Positions 42,836-51,614 of a stretch of 64,000 nucleotides of DNA are shown piece by piece. The notes under the pieces were generated by a model. It saw only the letters and a program-made list of their open reading frames with translations. It did no database searches and was not told the DNA's origin. The DNA is taken from the NCBI RefSeq assembly GCF_002788215.1, contig NZ_CP024845.1, positions 3,162,001 to 3,226,000 of the forward strand, in the 5' to 3' direction. The position numbers were made by a program, and so were the translations under genes. Source of the DNA: Halohasta litchfieldiae (GTDB lineage Archaea > Halobacteriota > Halobacteria > Halobacteriales > Haloferacaceae). How positions within the stretch are numbered: position 1 is the stretch's first letter; the number at the start of each line of letters is the position of its first letter.

Positions 42836-44599
42836 ATGAGCCAGAAAAAGAAAGAGGAGTACAAAGACGGGCTGTACGGAGACGAGGTACGCGAAAAACT
42901 GATAGAGTTCGCCGAGAAGGGGTACGATTCAATCCCCGAAGACGAAAAGGACGCGTGGCTCTCGCGGTTCAAGTTCTGGGGCGTCTTCGCCCACCGGTCT
43001 GGCCAGGAGGGCTACTTCATGATGCGGCTGACCAACTGTAATGGCATCTTGGAGCCGGGGCAACTCCGGGCCATCGGTGAGGTCGCCCGCGACTACGCCC
43101 AGGGACCGATTGGCAACCCCGAGTACGGCAACGGGTGGATCGACTTCACCACGCGACAGTCGGTCCAACTCCACTGGATCAAACTCGAAGACGTCCCGAA
43201 AATCTGGGAGAAACTCGAAGGCACGGGCGTCACCACCCGATCTGCGGGCGGCGACACGATGCGAAACATCTCGGGGTGTGCGGTCGCCGGCAAGGCCAAA
43301 GACGAAATCGTCGACACGCTGCCGATCCTCGAACGGTTCCAAGATCAAATCCGCGGCGACAACGCGCTGTGCAACATGCCCCGGAAGTTCAACATCTCGA
43401 TCACCGGAACGCCCGAGGGCGGCGCACAGGACTCGATCAACGACATCGGTCTCGAACCAGCGAAAAAGGAGATCGACGGCGAGGAGACGCTTGGTTTCAA
43501 CGTTCGCGTCGGCGGCGGCCTCGGTGGTCACGAACCACGCGTCGCACGCTCGATCAACGTATTCGTCGAGCCGGACAACGCCGTCGACGTCGTCCGTGGC
43601 TTCGTCGAACTCTACCACGAACACGGCGACCGCGAAGTCAGATCGAAAAACCGCTCGCGCTTTTTCGTCGACGACAAAGGCACAGAGTGGATCCGAGAGA
43701 CGCTTCAGGAGGACTTCGTCGACTTTGAACTGAAAACGGGCGGCAAAGACATGCGGGAAAACTACACGTTCAACGCCGGCCGCGACAGCGAGGACGGCAA
43801 GTTCGACTACCTCGGCGTCCATGAACAGAAAGATGGCAACTTCTATGTCGGCATCAACGTTGCCGTCGGGCGGATGGAAGCTGCGGAGGTAATACGGCTG
43901 GCCGATCTGGCCGACGAGTACGGCTCCGGCGAAATCCGGCTTAGTCGACGCCAGAACCCGATCATCGTGGATGTCGACGCCGACCGCGTCGACGAACTGC
44001 TCCGCAAACCGCTGCTCCACAAACACAAACCCGAACCCAACCCGTTCGTTCGTGGGGCAATGGCCTGTACCGGCACCGAGTTCTGTTCGCTCGCGCTCGC
44101 CGAGACCAAGACGCGGATGGCCGCGATGCTGCGCTGGCTGCGGGACAACGTCGACCTGCCGGACGATGTCGACCAACTCAAGATCCACTTCTCGGGCTGT
44201 ACGGCCGACTGTGGACAGGCCAACACCGCCGATATCGGCCTGATCGGCATGCGTGGCCGCAAGGACGGCGAGATGGTCGAAGCCCTCGATCTCGGCGTCG
44301 GCGGCGGAATCGGTGAGGAACCCGCCTTCGTGGAATGGATTCGTCAGCGAATCCCTGCTGACGAGGTTCCCGGTGCGATCAAGAACCTCGTCGAGGCCTT
44401 TGCCGCCCACCGCTTCGAGGGCCAGACCTTCCGCGAGTGGGTCGACGCCACGGGTGACGAGCCGCTGATCGAACTCAGCGAACCGGAGGAAACGAGCTAC
44501 GAAGATCCGGCACTCACCGACGCCAAACAGTCGTGGTACCCCTTCGCCGAGGAGGACACGGAGCTCACCCCCGATGGGATCGCCCACGCCGATGACTGA
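42836..44599 (+). CDS. nirA: Assimilatory ferredoxin-nitrite reductase
   Basis: The 587-residue siroheme/4Fe-4S enzyme reduces nitrite to ammonia with ferredoxin. It has the two ferredoxin-like half domains of the nitrite/sulfite reductase family. The cluster cysteines are C411 and C417 (A-C-T-G-T-E-F-C) and C455 and C459 (S-G-C-T-A-D-C). T-R-Q-S-V-Q-L-H-W and the N-C-N-G-I-L near 67-72 belong to the substrate and siroheme sites. A sulfite reductase role is less likely because assimilatory nitrate reductase and MobA genes are also in this window. Confidence 0.92.
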   Translation: MSQKKKEEYKDGLYGDEVREKLIEFAEKGYDSIPEDEKDAWLSRFKFWGVFAHRSGQEGYFMMRLTNCNGILEPGQLRAIGEVARDYAQGPIGNPEYGNGWIDFTTRQSVQLHWIKLEDVPKIWEKLEGTGVTTRSAGGDTMRNISGCAVAGKAKDEIVDTLPILERFQDQIRGDNALCNMPRKFNISITGTPEGGAQDSINDIGLEPAKKEIDGEETLGFNVRVGGGLGGHEPRVARSINVFVEPDNAVDVVRGFVELYHEHGDREVRSKNRSRFFVDDKGTEWIRETLQEDFVDFELKTGGKDMRENYTFNAGRDSEDGKFDYLGVHEQKDGNFYVGINVAVGRMEAAEVIRLADLADEYGSGEIRLSRRQNPIIVDVDADRVDELLRKPLLHKHKPEPNPFVRGAMACTGTEFCSLALAETKTRMAAMLRWLRDNVDLPDDVDQLKIHFSGCTADCGQANTADIGLIGMRGRKDGEMVEALDLGVGGGIGEEPAFVEWIRQRIPADEVPGAIKNLVEAFAAHRFEGQTFREWVDATGDEPLIELSEPEETSYEDPALTDAKQSWYPFAEEDTELTPDGIAHADD

Positions 44600-44662
44600 G
44601 ACCGGCACCCAGCACACATCGGCTGACGTGGCTCCGGAGCTATCTTGATTCAAGGAGAGAAT

Positions 44663-44680
44663 CCCGCCGTTCACGGCGGG
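44663..44680 (+). repeat. Left-end hairpin of the IS605-like element
   Basis: Perfect 8-bp stem CCCGCCGT/ACGGCGGG with a two-base loop. Confidence 0.8.
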
Positions 44681-45003
44681 CGTGAATCCGACACGGTGCT
44701 GAGCAACCGCCGACGATTGCTCACCGAAACCCAAATGCTTAGTACACGCCGTCTCGTACACGTTAGCAAGGGTTGCGTCGGCTCTCGGCACTTGCGCGGG
44801 AGTACGAGACGCGCTGAAACTAGCGTCCCGAGTATTTCCGGGCGTCGGTTCCCACGGGTCGGTTCTGCAACCGACTGCGGGGTTCGCGTCGTTCGTCAGC
44901 ACGGGAACCCGGCCTACGGGTCGGGGAAGTGTGACCGAACCGACCGTGCCGTGAGGCATGACCGCTTGAGAGAGAGACGCCCCGAGAAACCGGGCGTCGA
45001 TGA

Positions 45004-45057
45004 CTCGCTCGCGGGTGGGAGCGCCCGTGACAGCGCCACAGGACGCTCCCGAGCGAG
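45004..45057 (+). ncRNA. Long composite hairpin inside the IS605-like element
   Basis: CTCGCTC (45004-45010) pairs with GAGCGAG (45051-45057), and inside it GGGAGCG (45017-45023) pairs with CGCTCCC (45044-45050). A compact coaxial stem like this suggests a folded RNA. Confidence 0.5.
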
Positions 45058-45141
45058 GGACGAAACCCGTCCCACCGACCTCGGGAGAGAAGGTCCTGAA
45101 ACCTGCTCGGTAACGGGCCGGGTTTCCTCGTGCGGGGGAAG

Positions 45142-45170
45142 CCTCGCCGTTTACGGCGAGGAGGATGTCA
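45142..45170 (+). repeat. Right-end hairpin and GAGGATGTCA tail of the IS605-like element
   Basis: Perfect 9-bp stem CCTCGCCGT/ACGGCGAGG followed by GAGGATGTCA, a tail I associate with the right ends of haloarchaeal tnpB elements. Confidence 0.65.
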
Positions 45171-45244
45171 CTCGCCGAGCCCGTTGAGGCTGACTCCGAG
45201 ACGGTCGAGGCCCGCTGCTGACTCGCTCACACTGGCTCGCGGTC

Positions 45245-45276
45245 TTTTATATGAATAGATACGCTCTGTGAGCGTA
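45245..45276 (+). promoter_or_regulatory. TATA box and palindrome at the thiolase start
   Basis: TTTTATAT at about 45245-45252 lies 24-31 bases before the ATG, the spacing of a leaderless archaeal transcript. A perfect palindrome TACGCTC-TGT-GAGCGTA (45260-45276) fills the space to the start codon and would overlap the transcription start, so it is a candidate repressor operator. Confidence 0.6.
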
Positions 45277-46409
45277 TGCCAACGCCAGTCATCGCGGCGG
45301 CCTACCGAACCCCCCAAGGAACCGCCGACGGCGCGTTTGCCGACGTTCGGAGTGAGGATCTGTCGACAGCCGTCATTGATCACATTCTCGCCGAAACGGG
45401 GATAGACAGCGAATCGGTCGACGACCTGCTGTGGGGCTGTGCCCAGCAGCGAACCGAACAGGACAACAACATCGCCCGCGTGATTGCACTCCTCTCAGAA
45501 CTCGGCGAGGGGGTTCCGGCAGCGACGATCAACCGCTGGTGTGCCTCCTCGATGCAGGCGATCATCTCTGCGGGCGACGCAATCGCCGCAGGCAACCGCG
45601 ACTGCATTATCGCCGGCGGTGTCGAAAACATGTCGCGGGTGCCGATGGACACCGAAGCCTACCAGCATCTCCACCCAGATCTCGCTGAGCAGTACAACGT
45701 TTTTCAGCTTCAGATGGGGATGACAGCCGAAACCGTCGCCAGTGAGTACGACATCTCCCGCGAAACACAGGACAAGTACGCACTCCGTAGCCAACGGCGG
45801 GCCGCCGAGGCGACCGATTCGGGGCGGTTCGACGACGAGATTGTGCCGGTCGACACGGGAGCCGAAACCGTCACCGAAGACGAGGGGATTCGCCGCGATA
45901 CCAGCCGTGAGGCACTGTCCGACCTCGATCCGGCGTTCACCGGCGAGGGCTCAGTCACGGCTGGTAACGCCTCCCAGATCGCCGACGGCGCAGCCGGAGT
46001 GCTCGTGACGAGCCAGGCGTTCGCCGAGAACCATGGGCTCGATATTCTTGCGAAAATCGGGACCAACAGCGTCGCGGGTGTCGACCCCACAGTCATGGGT
46101 ATCGGCCCGGTTCCGGCCACCCGACAGTTGCTGGAGCGGGCCGGGCGCTCAATAGACGACTACGACCTCGTGGAACTCAACGAGGCGTTTGCGAGCCAAA
46201 CCTGCTACTGCCAGCGCGAACTCGGCATTCCAGACGACCGGTTCAACGTCAACGGCGGCGCAATTGCGTTGGGCCACCCACTGGGGGCCTCCGGCGCACG
46301 GCTCCCAGTGACACTCATACACGAGATGAACAGACGGGATGTCGACCGCGGACTGGCGACACTCTGTGTCGGCTTCGGCCAAGGTGCGGCAATCGAGTTC
46401 TCTCGGTAG
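45276..46409 (+). CDS. Acetyl-CoA C-acyltransferase (thiolase)
   Basis: The 377-residue thiolase has the nucleophilic cysteine C89 in N-R-W-C-A-S-S-M, the second-site N-E-A-F-A near 298 and [10 protein letters not shown] near 335. The final motif reads C-V-G-F-G-Q-G rather than the usual C-x-G-x-G-x-G, still keeping the base cysteine. It cleaves 3-ketoacyl-CoA or condenses acetyl-CoA. The nearby acyl-CoA synthetase supports a fatty-acid role. Confidence 0.93.
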   Translation: MPTPVIAAAYRTPQGTADGAFADVRSEDLSTAVIDHILAETGIDSESVDDLLWGCAQQRTEQDNNIARVIALLSELGEGVPAATINRWCASSMQAIISAGDAIAAGNRDCIIAGGVENMSRVPMDTEAYQHLHPDLAEQYNVFQLQMGMTAETVASEYDISRETQDKYALRSQRRAAEATDSGRFDDEIVPVDTGAETVTEDEGIRRDTSREALSDLDPAFTGEGSVTAGNASQIADGAAGVLVTSQAFAENHGLDILAKIGTNSVAGVDPTVMGIGPVPATRQLLERAGRSIDDYDLVELNEAFASQTCYCQRELGIPDDRFNVNGGAIALGHPLGASGARLPVTLIHEMNRRDVDRGLATLCVGFGQGAAIEFSR

Positions 46410-46651
46410 TCGACGGCTAACAGATCACGGTCTGCGTTACTCTTCGTTTCGAGCCGCCAGCCGACAAACGGTGTCTCGGTGTCGACATCGAGTGCTGCAA
46501 GCAACCGCACAATCAAAAGATAGCCACTGGCGAGGGCAGTTATACCGACGACCGTCTCCGGGCCATACCGGGAAGCGAGGGCGGCGTGGCAATCGTCGTC
46601 GACCGCGGTGCGGACAACCGCTGAGAGCATATCTTGTGTGGTTACTGCCAC
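46398..46651 (-). pseudogene. Remnant of a carboxymuconolactone decarboxylase-like gene
   Basis: About 85 residues starting M-A-V-T-T-Q-D-M resemble the C-terminal part of an AhpD/CMD-like protein: [15 protein letters not shown], a hydrophobic helix, and T-P-F-V-G-W-R-L-E. The N-terminal half with the redox motif is missing. The frame then runs on into the antisense of the thiolase gene to 46205 with an Arg/Ser/Pro-rich shadow composition, so the natural stop is gone. It starts six bases after the cyclase stop. It could be a short real gene, but a truncated relic fits better. Confidence 0.5.
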
Positions 46652-46657
46652 CGTTGG

Positions 46658-47332
46658 TCAGTCCGTATCGGTCACCACCGCCACCGCCCGAACCGGTGCG
46701 GCATCACCGTCACGGATCGGCACCGGGTAGGCGTGGAGTTCGAACCGCGAGGGGAGTCGACCGAGTCCCCGGAGATTTTCGACCAGTAGCCGGTCACTAC
46801 TGAAAAGAGCGTGGTGGACCGGATACCCCACCGGTTCGTCCGGCGTCGCGTTGTCGGTCGGTGTCGGGTCGACATTGAGGGCGTCGATCCCCAGATGGAG
46901 ACCACGCTTTGCGAGCCATTCGGCGGCTTCGGCGGTGAGATACGGATGGTCGAAATACTGATCGGTTCCCCAGTGGTCGTCCCAGCCAGTCTGGATGACA
47001 AGCAGGTCGACTGCTTCCTCAATTCCTCCATCACCCAGTGCCGCTGTGATCGTCGCACCGTCGATTGCAGCCCGCGGATCGAGTGGTCGACAGTCAACCA
47101 GCCGAGTCTCAAATTGGAACGTTTCGACTGGAAGTTGGTCGATTGTCGTACCGTCTTCGAGCATGTGGGCCGGTGCGTCAACGTGTGTCCCAGCATGCGA
47201 ATCCATTACAATCGACGTGGTTCGGTAGCCATCCGATTCGACGGTCGCGGTGGGTTCGACCCGAACCGGTGGGGTGTCCGGATACACGCACATATCGGAC
47301 TCGATGGGATGAGACAGATCATAGCTGGGCAT
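46658..47332 (-). CDS. Cyclase-family metal hydrolase (kynurenine formamidase-like)
   Basis: The 224-residue protein has the family signature H-A-G-T-H-V-D-A-P-A-H near 46-56, whose His and Asp residues bind the metal. It opens with D-L-S-H-P-I and has H-H-A-L-F near 172. Members hydrolyse amides such as N-formylkynurenine or cyclic substrates. The true substrate is unknown. It lies just downstream of the acyl-CoA synthetase on the same strand. Confidence 0.88.
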   Translation of the reverse strand: MPSYDLSHPIESDMCVYPDTPPVRVEPTATVESDGYRTTSIVMDSHAGTHVDAPAHMLEDGTTIDQLPVETFQFETRLVDCRPLDPRAAIDGATITAALGDGGIEEAVDLLVIQTGWDDHWGTDQYFDHPYLTAEAAEWLAKRGLHLGIDALNVDPTPTDNATPDEPVGYPVHHALFSSDRLLVENLRGLGRLPSRFELHAYPVPIRDGDAAPVRAVAVVTDTD

Positions 47333-47368
47333 ACGTCGACTCTGCGCGCCGCCCGGAAGTCGGTTCGG

Positions 47369-49423
47369 CTACTCCCGATCCAGATACAGTTGGTCGATCC
47401 GGTCGGCGTATCGGTCGGTGATCGTCCGGCGTTTCTTTTTAAGTGTCGGCGTGAGCAATCCGTTGTCGACGGTGAAGGGGTCGACAACGAGATCGAACGA
47501 GTCGACCCGTTCGTGCGGCTGAAACCCTCGTGTCGCCGCCTCGATTTCGGTCTCAATATGGGCGTGTACCGTCTTGTCCGCAACGAGTTGGGCTGATTCA
47601 GTCGGGAGATCGACACCCTCGCGGTTGGCCCACCAGCGGATGGCCTCGACGTTCGGAACGATGAGTGCGCCAACGACTGGTCGACCATCACCGATAAGTA
47701 GACACTGCTCGATCAGCGGACTTTCGGAGATCGTGTCCTCGATAGGCCCGGGGACGACGTTTTTGCCAGTCGACAGCACGAGTAGTTGTTTCCGTCGACC
47801 ACGAAACACCAGATACTCGCTCGGCAGTTGCTCGACCAGATCGCCAGTGCGGAACCAACGGTCGGTGGCTGTCTCGGTCGACTCAACTGTCTCGTCGACC
47901 GACGCCGATTCGGAACTGTCCGGCGAGACGAACGCCTTGGCGGTCCCGTCGGGCCGGTTCCAGTAGCCATCGGTCACATTTGGACCCCGAACCAGCAGTT
48001 CACCGACTGTCGCCCCTTCGTCGACCGACCCTGAACGGGACCCACCGGCGGTTCCGTCGATGTCGACTGTCGTATCGATCCGTGTTTCGACATCCAATAG
48101 TGGCGGGCCAATGGTACCCACTTCCGGAGCCTCCGGTGGATTCACACTGACGACTGGGGCGGTTTCAGTCAGTCCGTACCCCTCGAAAATTGGGATCCCC
48201 ATCCCGTGAAACGTTGCACAGAGATCCGCCGAGAGGCTGTCGCCGCCACTGATGAACAGCTCCAATTCGTCGCCAAGGGCCTCTCGAATCCCCGAATAGA
48301 CGAGCCGATCCGCAACCGCGTGGGCCACGCGTAGGCGTCGACCCGGATCGTCGGCAAGATGGAATCGCTTCGCAACGTCGACGGCCCAGTTAAATAGTCG
48401 CTCGCTAACCACCGAACCGCTGGCCTCGGCTTCGAACTTCTCGAACAGTCGTTCGTAGAGTCGTGGGACGGCAGTACTACAGGTCGGCGCAACGGCTCGA
48501 AAATCGTCTCCGAGCGTCTCGGGGGACTCGGCGTAGGCAACTGTGGCTCCGGCGGCGATCATCAGATACCCCCCGACGAGTCGCTCGAAGACGTGGGCCA
48601 ACGGCAGCACCGAGAGGTGTCGACTGGTGTGATCGAGATGAGGCACCGCGCCGGAGCGGTCCGAACGAGGGCCGAAGCGGCGGAAGACGCCGTCGACGTT
48701 GGCACAGAAGTTCCCATGAGTAAGCCGGACGCCCTTCGGCTGGCCGGTCGTCCCCGAGGTGTAGATGATGCTTGCCAGATTCGCTGATGTGCGAGCCGAA
48801 AGCCACGACTCCCACGAGTCGCTCTCGAAAACAGTCGCTCCGCGCTCGTAGACAGTACCTAACGTCAAAATATCGCCACGGTCCCGAACCGCCCCCGCCA
48901 TCCCGCTACCGTCGGGTAGGGAGTCCATAACGACAATGAACTCGGCGTCGACCGCGGGTTCGAGTGCGAGCACCCGGCCCAGTAGCTCGCTGTTTTCGAC
49001 GACGATTCCGGTCGGCTCCGGATCGGTGAGGAGATATTCGAGTCGGTCGTCGGTGGCCGAGGGGTAGGCGGTCGTGACGACGCCGCCTGCGGCCAGCGTG
49101 GCGAGGTCGACCTGCGTCCATTCCATGCGCGTGTGGGAGACAATCGACAGCCGGTCGTCTGGTTCGAGACCCAGATCGTGGAACCCGGCGGCGAGATGCT
49201 TGACGACCGTTTCGAGTTCACTGTAGGTGAGATCGGCGTAGGCGTCATTCGGTGCTTCAGGAATCGCACCGACGTCGACCAGCGACCGGTCGTAGACTCC
49301 GCCTTTATAAGCGTGGGCGGCTGCCGAGGGATGACGAGCTGCGGTCGAGACGAACAGCTCCGGGATCGTCGCAGATCCCAGCGACGGGTGGTCGAAGGCA
49401 GCTTCGGCCTGTCGACGGTTCAT
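47369..49423 (-). CDS. Long-chain acyl-CoA synthetase (AMP-forming)
   Basis: The 684-residue adenylating enzyme has the P-loop Y-T-S-G-T-T-G-Q-P-K-G near 221-231, the A5-type E-G-Y-G-L-T-E-T near 408-415 and the hinge R-T-G-D-L-V and G-R-x-K-Q-L near 530-550. Length and motifs fit FadD/ACSL-like proteins rather than acetyl-CoA synthetases. It activates fatty acids to acyl-CoA. An acidic Ser-rich insert lies near 500-520. Confidence 0.92.
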   Translation of the reverse strand: MNRRQAEAAFDHPSLGSATIPELFVSTAARHPSAAAHAYKGGVYDRSLVDVGAIPEAPNDAYADLTYSELETVVKHLAAGFHDLGLEPDDRLSIVSHTRMEWTQVDLATLAAGGVVTTAYPSATDDRLEYLLTDPEPTGIVVENSELLGRVLALEPAVDAEFIVVMDSLPDGSGMAGAVRDRGDILTLGTVYERGATVFESDSWESWLSARTSANLASIIYTSGTTGQPKGVRLTHGNFCANVDGVFRRFGPRSDRSGAVPHLDHTSRHLSVLPLAHVFERLVGGYLMIAAGATVAYAESPETLGDDFRAVAPTCSTAVPRLYERLFEKFEAEASGSVVSERLFNWAVDVAKRFHLADDPGRRLRVAHAVADRLVYSGIREALGDELELFISGGDSLSADLCATFHGMGIPIFEGYGLTETAPVVSVNPPEAPEVGTIGPPLLDVETRIDTTVDIDGTAGGSRSGSVDEGATVGELLVRGPNVTDGYWNRPDGTAKAFVSPDSSESASVDETVESTETATDRWFRTGDLVEQLPSEYLVFRGRRKQLLVLSTGKNVVPGPIEDTISESPLIEQCLLIGDGRPVVGALIVPNVEAIRWWANREGVDLPTESAQLVADKTVHAHIETEIEAATRGFQPHERVDSFDLVVDPFTVDNGLLTPTLKKKRRTITDRYADRIDQLYLDRE

Positions 49424-49461
49424 ACGTGAAAAACTGCGGCGGGCTGTATAAGAACTCTCGA

Positions 49462-50358
49462 TCAGTCCTGACGGTCGAGGAAGCTCAGCACGCCCCGAAC
49501 GTTGAGTTTGGTCTCCTCACGACCCTTTTCAGTGCCCCAGATCTCGGTGAGTTCGGTGTGGTCGACGAAATGCCGGATGACGGCATCATCGTCGCTGAGG
49601 CTCTCTCGGCGCTGGCGAATCGCCTCGACCCACTCGACCAGTGACCGCTTGTAGCCGTCCAACAGTTGCTCATTATAGGCTCTGGGACCGAAGTGGCCGA
49701 AACACAGGAGTTCGGGATCGAGCGACTGAATCATCGACACGTCGTCGAGACACTGGTGGACGTCGAACTGTGACGGTGGTGAGGTGACGCGAATCTCGTC
49801 GTGGTCGGGGACGTACAGTCCAGCCGCATCTGCAGTAAAAACGACACCCGTGTCGGTCTCAAACACGTGCTGATGGGGGGCGTGGCCAGGGGCCTCGTGG
49901 GCCGTTAGGGTGAGGCTACCGAGGTCGACCGTCTCGCCGTCTGTTAAACCCCGAATCCGATCTTCGGGGACTGGCTTCGGTTCGGTGTAGTAGGTCCACA
50001 TCTCGCCGACTGCTGATTTGGTTCCACTTATAAGTCGGTCGGGGTCGACGAGGTGTCGAACAGCTCGCTCGTGGATCAGCACCTCGGCTTCAGGGTATCG
50101 TTCAGCGAGAAAACCCGCGCCGCCAGCGTGGTCGAGGTGGGCGTGGGTCGGGAGGATGTATGCGAGGCTATCGATGTCGAGTTGGTCGAGCGCGGCGAAA
50201 ATGTACTCTCGGTTGGTTCCGATACCGGTGTCGACGAGGGCGGGCTGGTCGGTGTCGAAAATGTAGACCGAGCCGTAGCCCTCGACGTCGTACATGCCGG
50301 TGTCGAGGTAGTAGAGATCGGGGTGGTCGTCGACTGGTTTGAGATCGCCGGGAGCCAT
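49462..50358 (-). CDS. MBL-fold metallohydrolase
   Basis: The 298-residue protein has the metallo-beta-lactamase motif T-H-A-H-L-D-H-A-G-G near 71-80, a later G-H-A-P-H-Q-H near 157 and G-H-F-G-P near 221. The C-terminal ~70 residues are helical. It resembles the glyoxalase II-like group. The substrate is not recognisable. Confidence 0.88.
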   Translation of the reverse strand: MAPGDLKPVDDHPDLYYLDTGMYDVEGYGSVYIFDTDQPALVDTGIGTNREYIFAALDQLDIDSLAYILPTHAHLDHAGGAGFLAERYPEAEVLIHERAVRHLVDPDRLISGTKSAVGEMWTYYTEPKPVPEDRIRGLTDGETVDLGSLTLTAHEAPGHAPHQHVFETDTGVVFTADAAGLYVPDHDEIRVTSPPSQFDVHQCLDDVSMIQSLDPELLCFGHFGPRAYNEQLLDGYKRSLVEWVEAIRQRRESLSDDDAVIRHFVDHTELTEIWGTEKGREETKLNVRGVLSFLDRQD

Positions 50359-50400
50359 ACAGGGGAGACCGCACGGCAGGCGGTTAATCGTTCGGTCGAA

Positions 50401-50973
50401 CTACGCGATACCGAGTTCCTCGCGCGTGGTCGCTTCGCCGTAGAGGAACTCCGAGTGGTCGACCGCGTACTCGCGATGGTCTTCCTCGATGAAGCCGAGC
50501 GCATCCTCGACGAGTACGGGTTTGAAGTCACGGAGTCCCGCACTCCCGGCGGTGTGGAACACACAGACGTTTGCGAGCGTCCCACACAGCAGGAGAGTGT
50601 CGATGTTGTGGGCGCGGAGCCAACCTTCGAGTTCGGTTTGATAAAAGGCGTCGTAGGTGTGTTTGACGACGATATGGTCGGCCTCGTCGGCCGGGAGTTC
50701 GTCGACGAGTTCGGCCTCCCAACTACCTTCGAGGACGTGTTCGCCCCAGCGGTCAAACTCGTCGTAGTAGTGAGCCCCGTCGAACTGGTCGGGCGGGTGG
50801 ACGTCCCGCGTGTAGATCACGTCCATCTTAGCGTCGTGGGCCCAGTCGACCAGATCGACGACGGGCTCAATGGCCGCCTCGCTGCCGGGGGCGTACAGCG
50901 AGCCATCGGGGTGACAAAAACCCTTCTGCATGTCGACAACGACAACTGCGGTGGTAGCTGGATCGTGTTCCAT
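50401..50973 (-). CDS. Nicotinamidase / isochorismatase-family hydrolase
   Basis: From M-E-H-D-P-A the protein has 190 residues and the catalytic triad of nicotinamidases: D14 in V-V-V-D-M-Q, K104 in V-V-K-H-T-Y-D-A-F and C137 in A-N-V-C-V. The metal-binding D-V-H-P-P-D near 57-62 is also present. It probably converts nicotinamide to nicotinate for NAD salvage, though other isochorismatase-fold substrates are possible. Upstream in-frame residues are not used. Confidence 0.88.
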   Translation of the reverse strand: MEHDPATTAVVVVDMQKGFCHPDGSLYAPGSEAAIEPVVDLVDWAHDAKMDVIYTRDVHPPDQFDGAHYYDEFDRWGEHVLEGSWEAELVDELPADEADHIVVKHTYDAFYQTELEGWLRAHNIDTLLLCGTLANVCVFHTAGSAGLRDFKPVLVEDALGFIEEDHREYAVDHSEFLYGEATTREELGIA

Positions 50974-51086
50974 GCCGGTTCTAAGGTCACCATGGAAAAA
51001 TGTGCTTGGGATCGGAGGGTGTTGTGATACTGTGGCCACAGGATGAACACCGAATAACATATACAATATACGTCTGTGTTCGGTAC

Positions 51087-51566
51087 ATGGACGCTCAGAC
51101 ATACCGAAATCGCATTGAGACAGCGGTCCTCGATGCGGACTACGAGCCGATCAGCGACGAGTCGACCGGCGAGTTCGAACCAGTGTGGCACAAACAAACC
51201 GAAGATCCGACAATCGGCGTCACGGAGGTTTTCGTGACTGTCATCGATAGCGAGGGGACCGATGAGGAGATTCTCACGGAGACCTCAGAGGCGTTCCGGA
51301 GACAGTTGTCCGAGATGACGCCGTCGGAACCCAGCACGATGGAGAACCTCTTCGGCTATGTCGTCTTTGCCGTCTCGGAACCCAGCGAGGAGCTTATTCA
51401 GTTTGCGACAGAGGAGTATACCGTGGCCGACCGGCGGACGAGCGTCTTTCCGCTGCTCTACGATCTGGAGAACGAAACGCTCCACAGACATCCCGTCCCC
51501 CGGCTCAAAGGCCGCGGGTTCTACGAGAAGCAGAAACTCGACGCCGAATCGCTGTTTTCGCTCTGA
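51087..51566 (+). CDS. Haloarchaeal hypothetical protein
   Basis: From the ATG at 51087 the protein has 159 residues. It is soluble, acidic and without a recognised domain; a central G-Y-V-V-F-A-V-S and F-P-L-L-Y-D-L near 121 suggest an alpha/beta fold. An AT-rich CATATACAATATAC lies about 20-30 bases upstream, so the transcript may be leaderless. An earlier in-frame ATG at 51000 lies before this promoter and is rejected. Confidence 0.65.
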   Translation: MDAQTYRNRIETAVLDADYEPISDESTGEFEPVWHKQTEDPTIGVTEVFVTVIDSEGTDEEILTETSEAFRRQLSEMTPSEPSTMENLFGYVVFAVSEPSEELIQFATEEYTVADRRTSVFPLLYDLENETLHRHPVPRLKGRGFYEKQKLDAESLFSL

Positions 51567-51614
51567 GTTCTCCCTGCCACAGCTCTTAGGCTTTTGTCCC
51601 AATACGTGTCGACA

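Larger units (their letters stand above)
44651..45170 (+). mobile_element. TnpB-less IS200/IS605-like element or structured non-coding RNA
   Basis: No credible protein is encoded in the 676-base gap between nirA and the thiolase gene. Near its ends are two hairpins sharing the core CGCCGTTYACGGCG: CCCGCCGT-TC-ACGGCGGG at 44663-44680 and CCTCGCCGT-TT-ACGGCGAGG at 45142-45161, the latter followed by GAGGATGTCA. The second hairpin plus tail is typical of right ends of haloarchaeal IS200/IS605 (tnpB) elements, where the guide RNA ends. Further stems lie inside at 44858-44875, 44976-44998 and 45004-45057. A degenerate non-autonomous element is the best reading; boundaries are approximate. Confidence 0.55.

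Noticed and set aside
42929-44959. Long open frame of 676 codons on the minus strand opposite nirA
   Set aside because: It is a shadow of the high-GC nirA gene: no domain is recognisable, and the plus strand encodes a complete nitrite reductase with its cysteine ligands.
44651-45170. RNase P RNA or 7S (SRP) RNA
   Set aside because: The conserved core motifs I would expect for either RNA were not found, while the terminal hairpins fit transposon ends better.
44645-45187. 180-codon plus-strand open frame inside the IS605-like element
   Set aside because: Arg/Ser/Gly-rich shadow composition, no similarity to TnpB zinc-finger or RuvC motifs, and it spans both terminal hairpins. Treated as non-coding.
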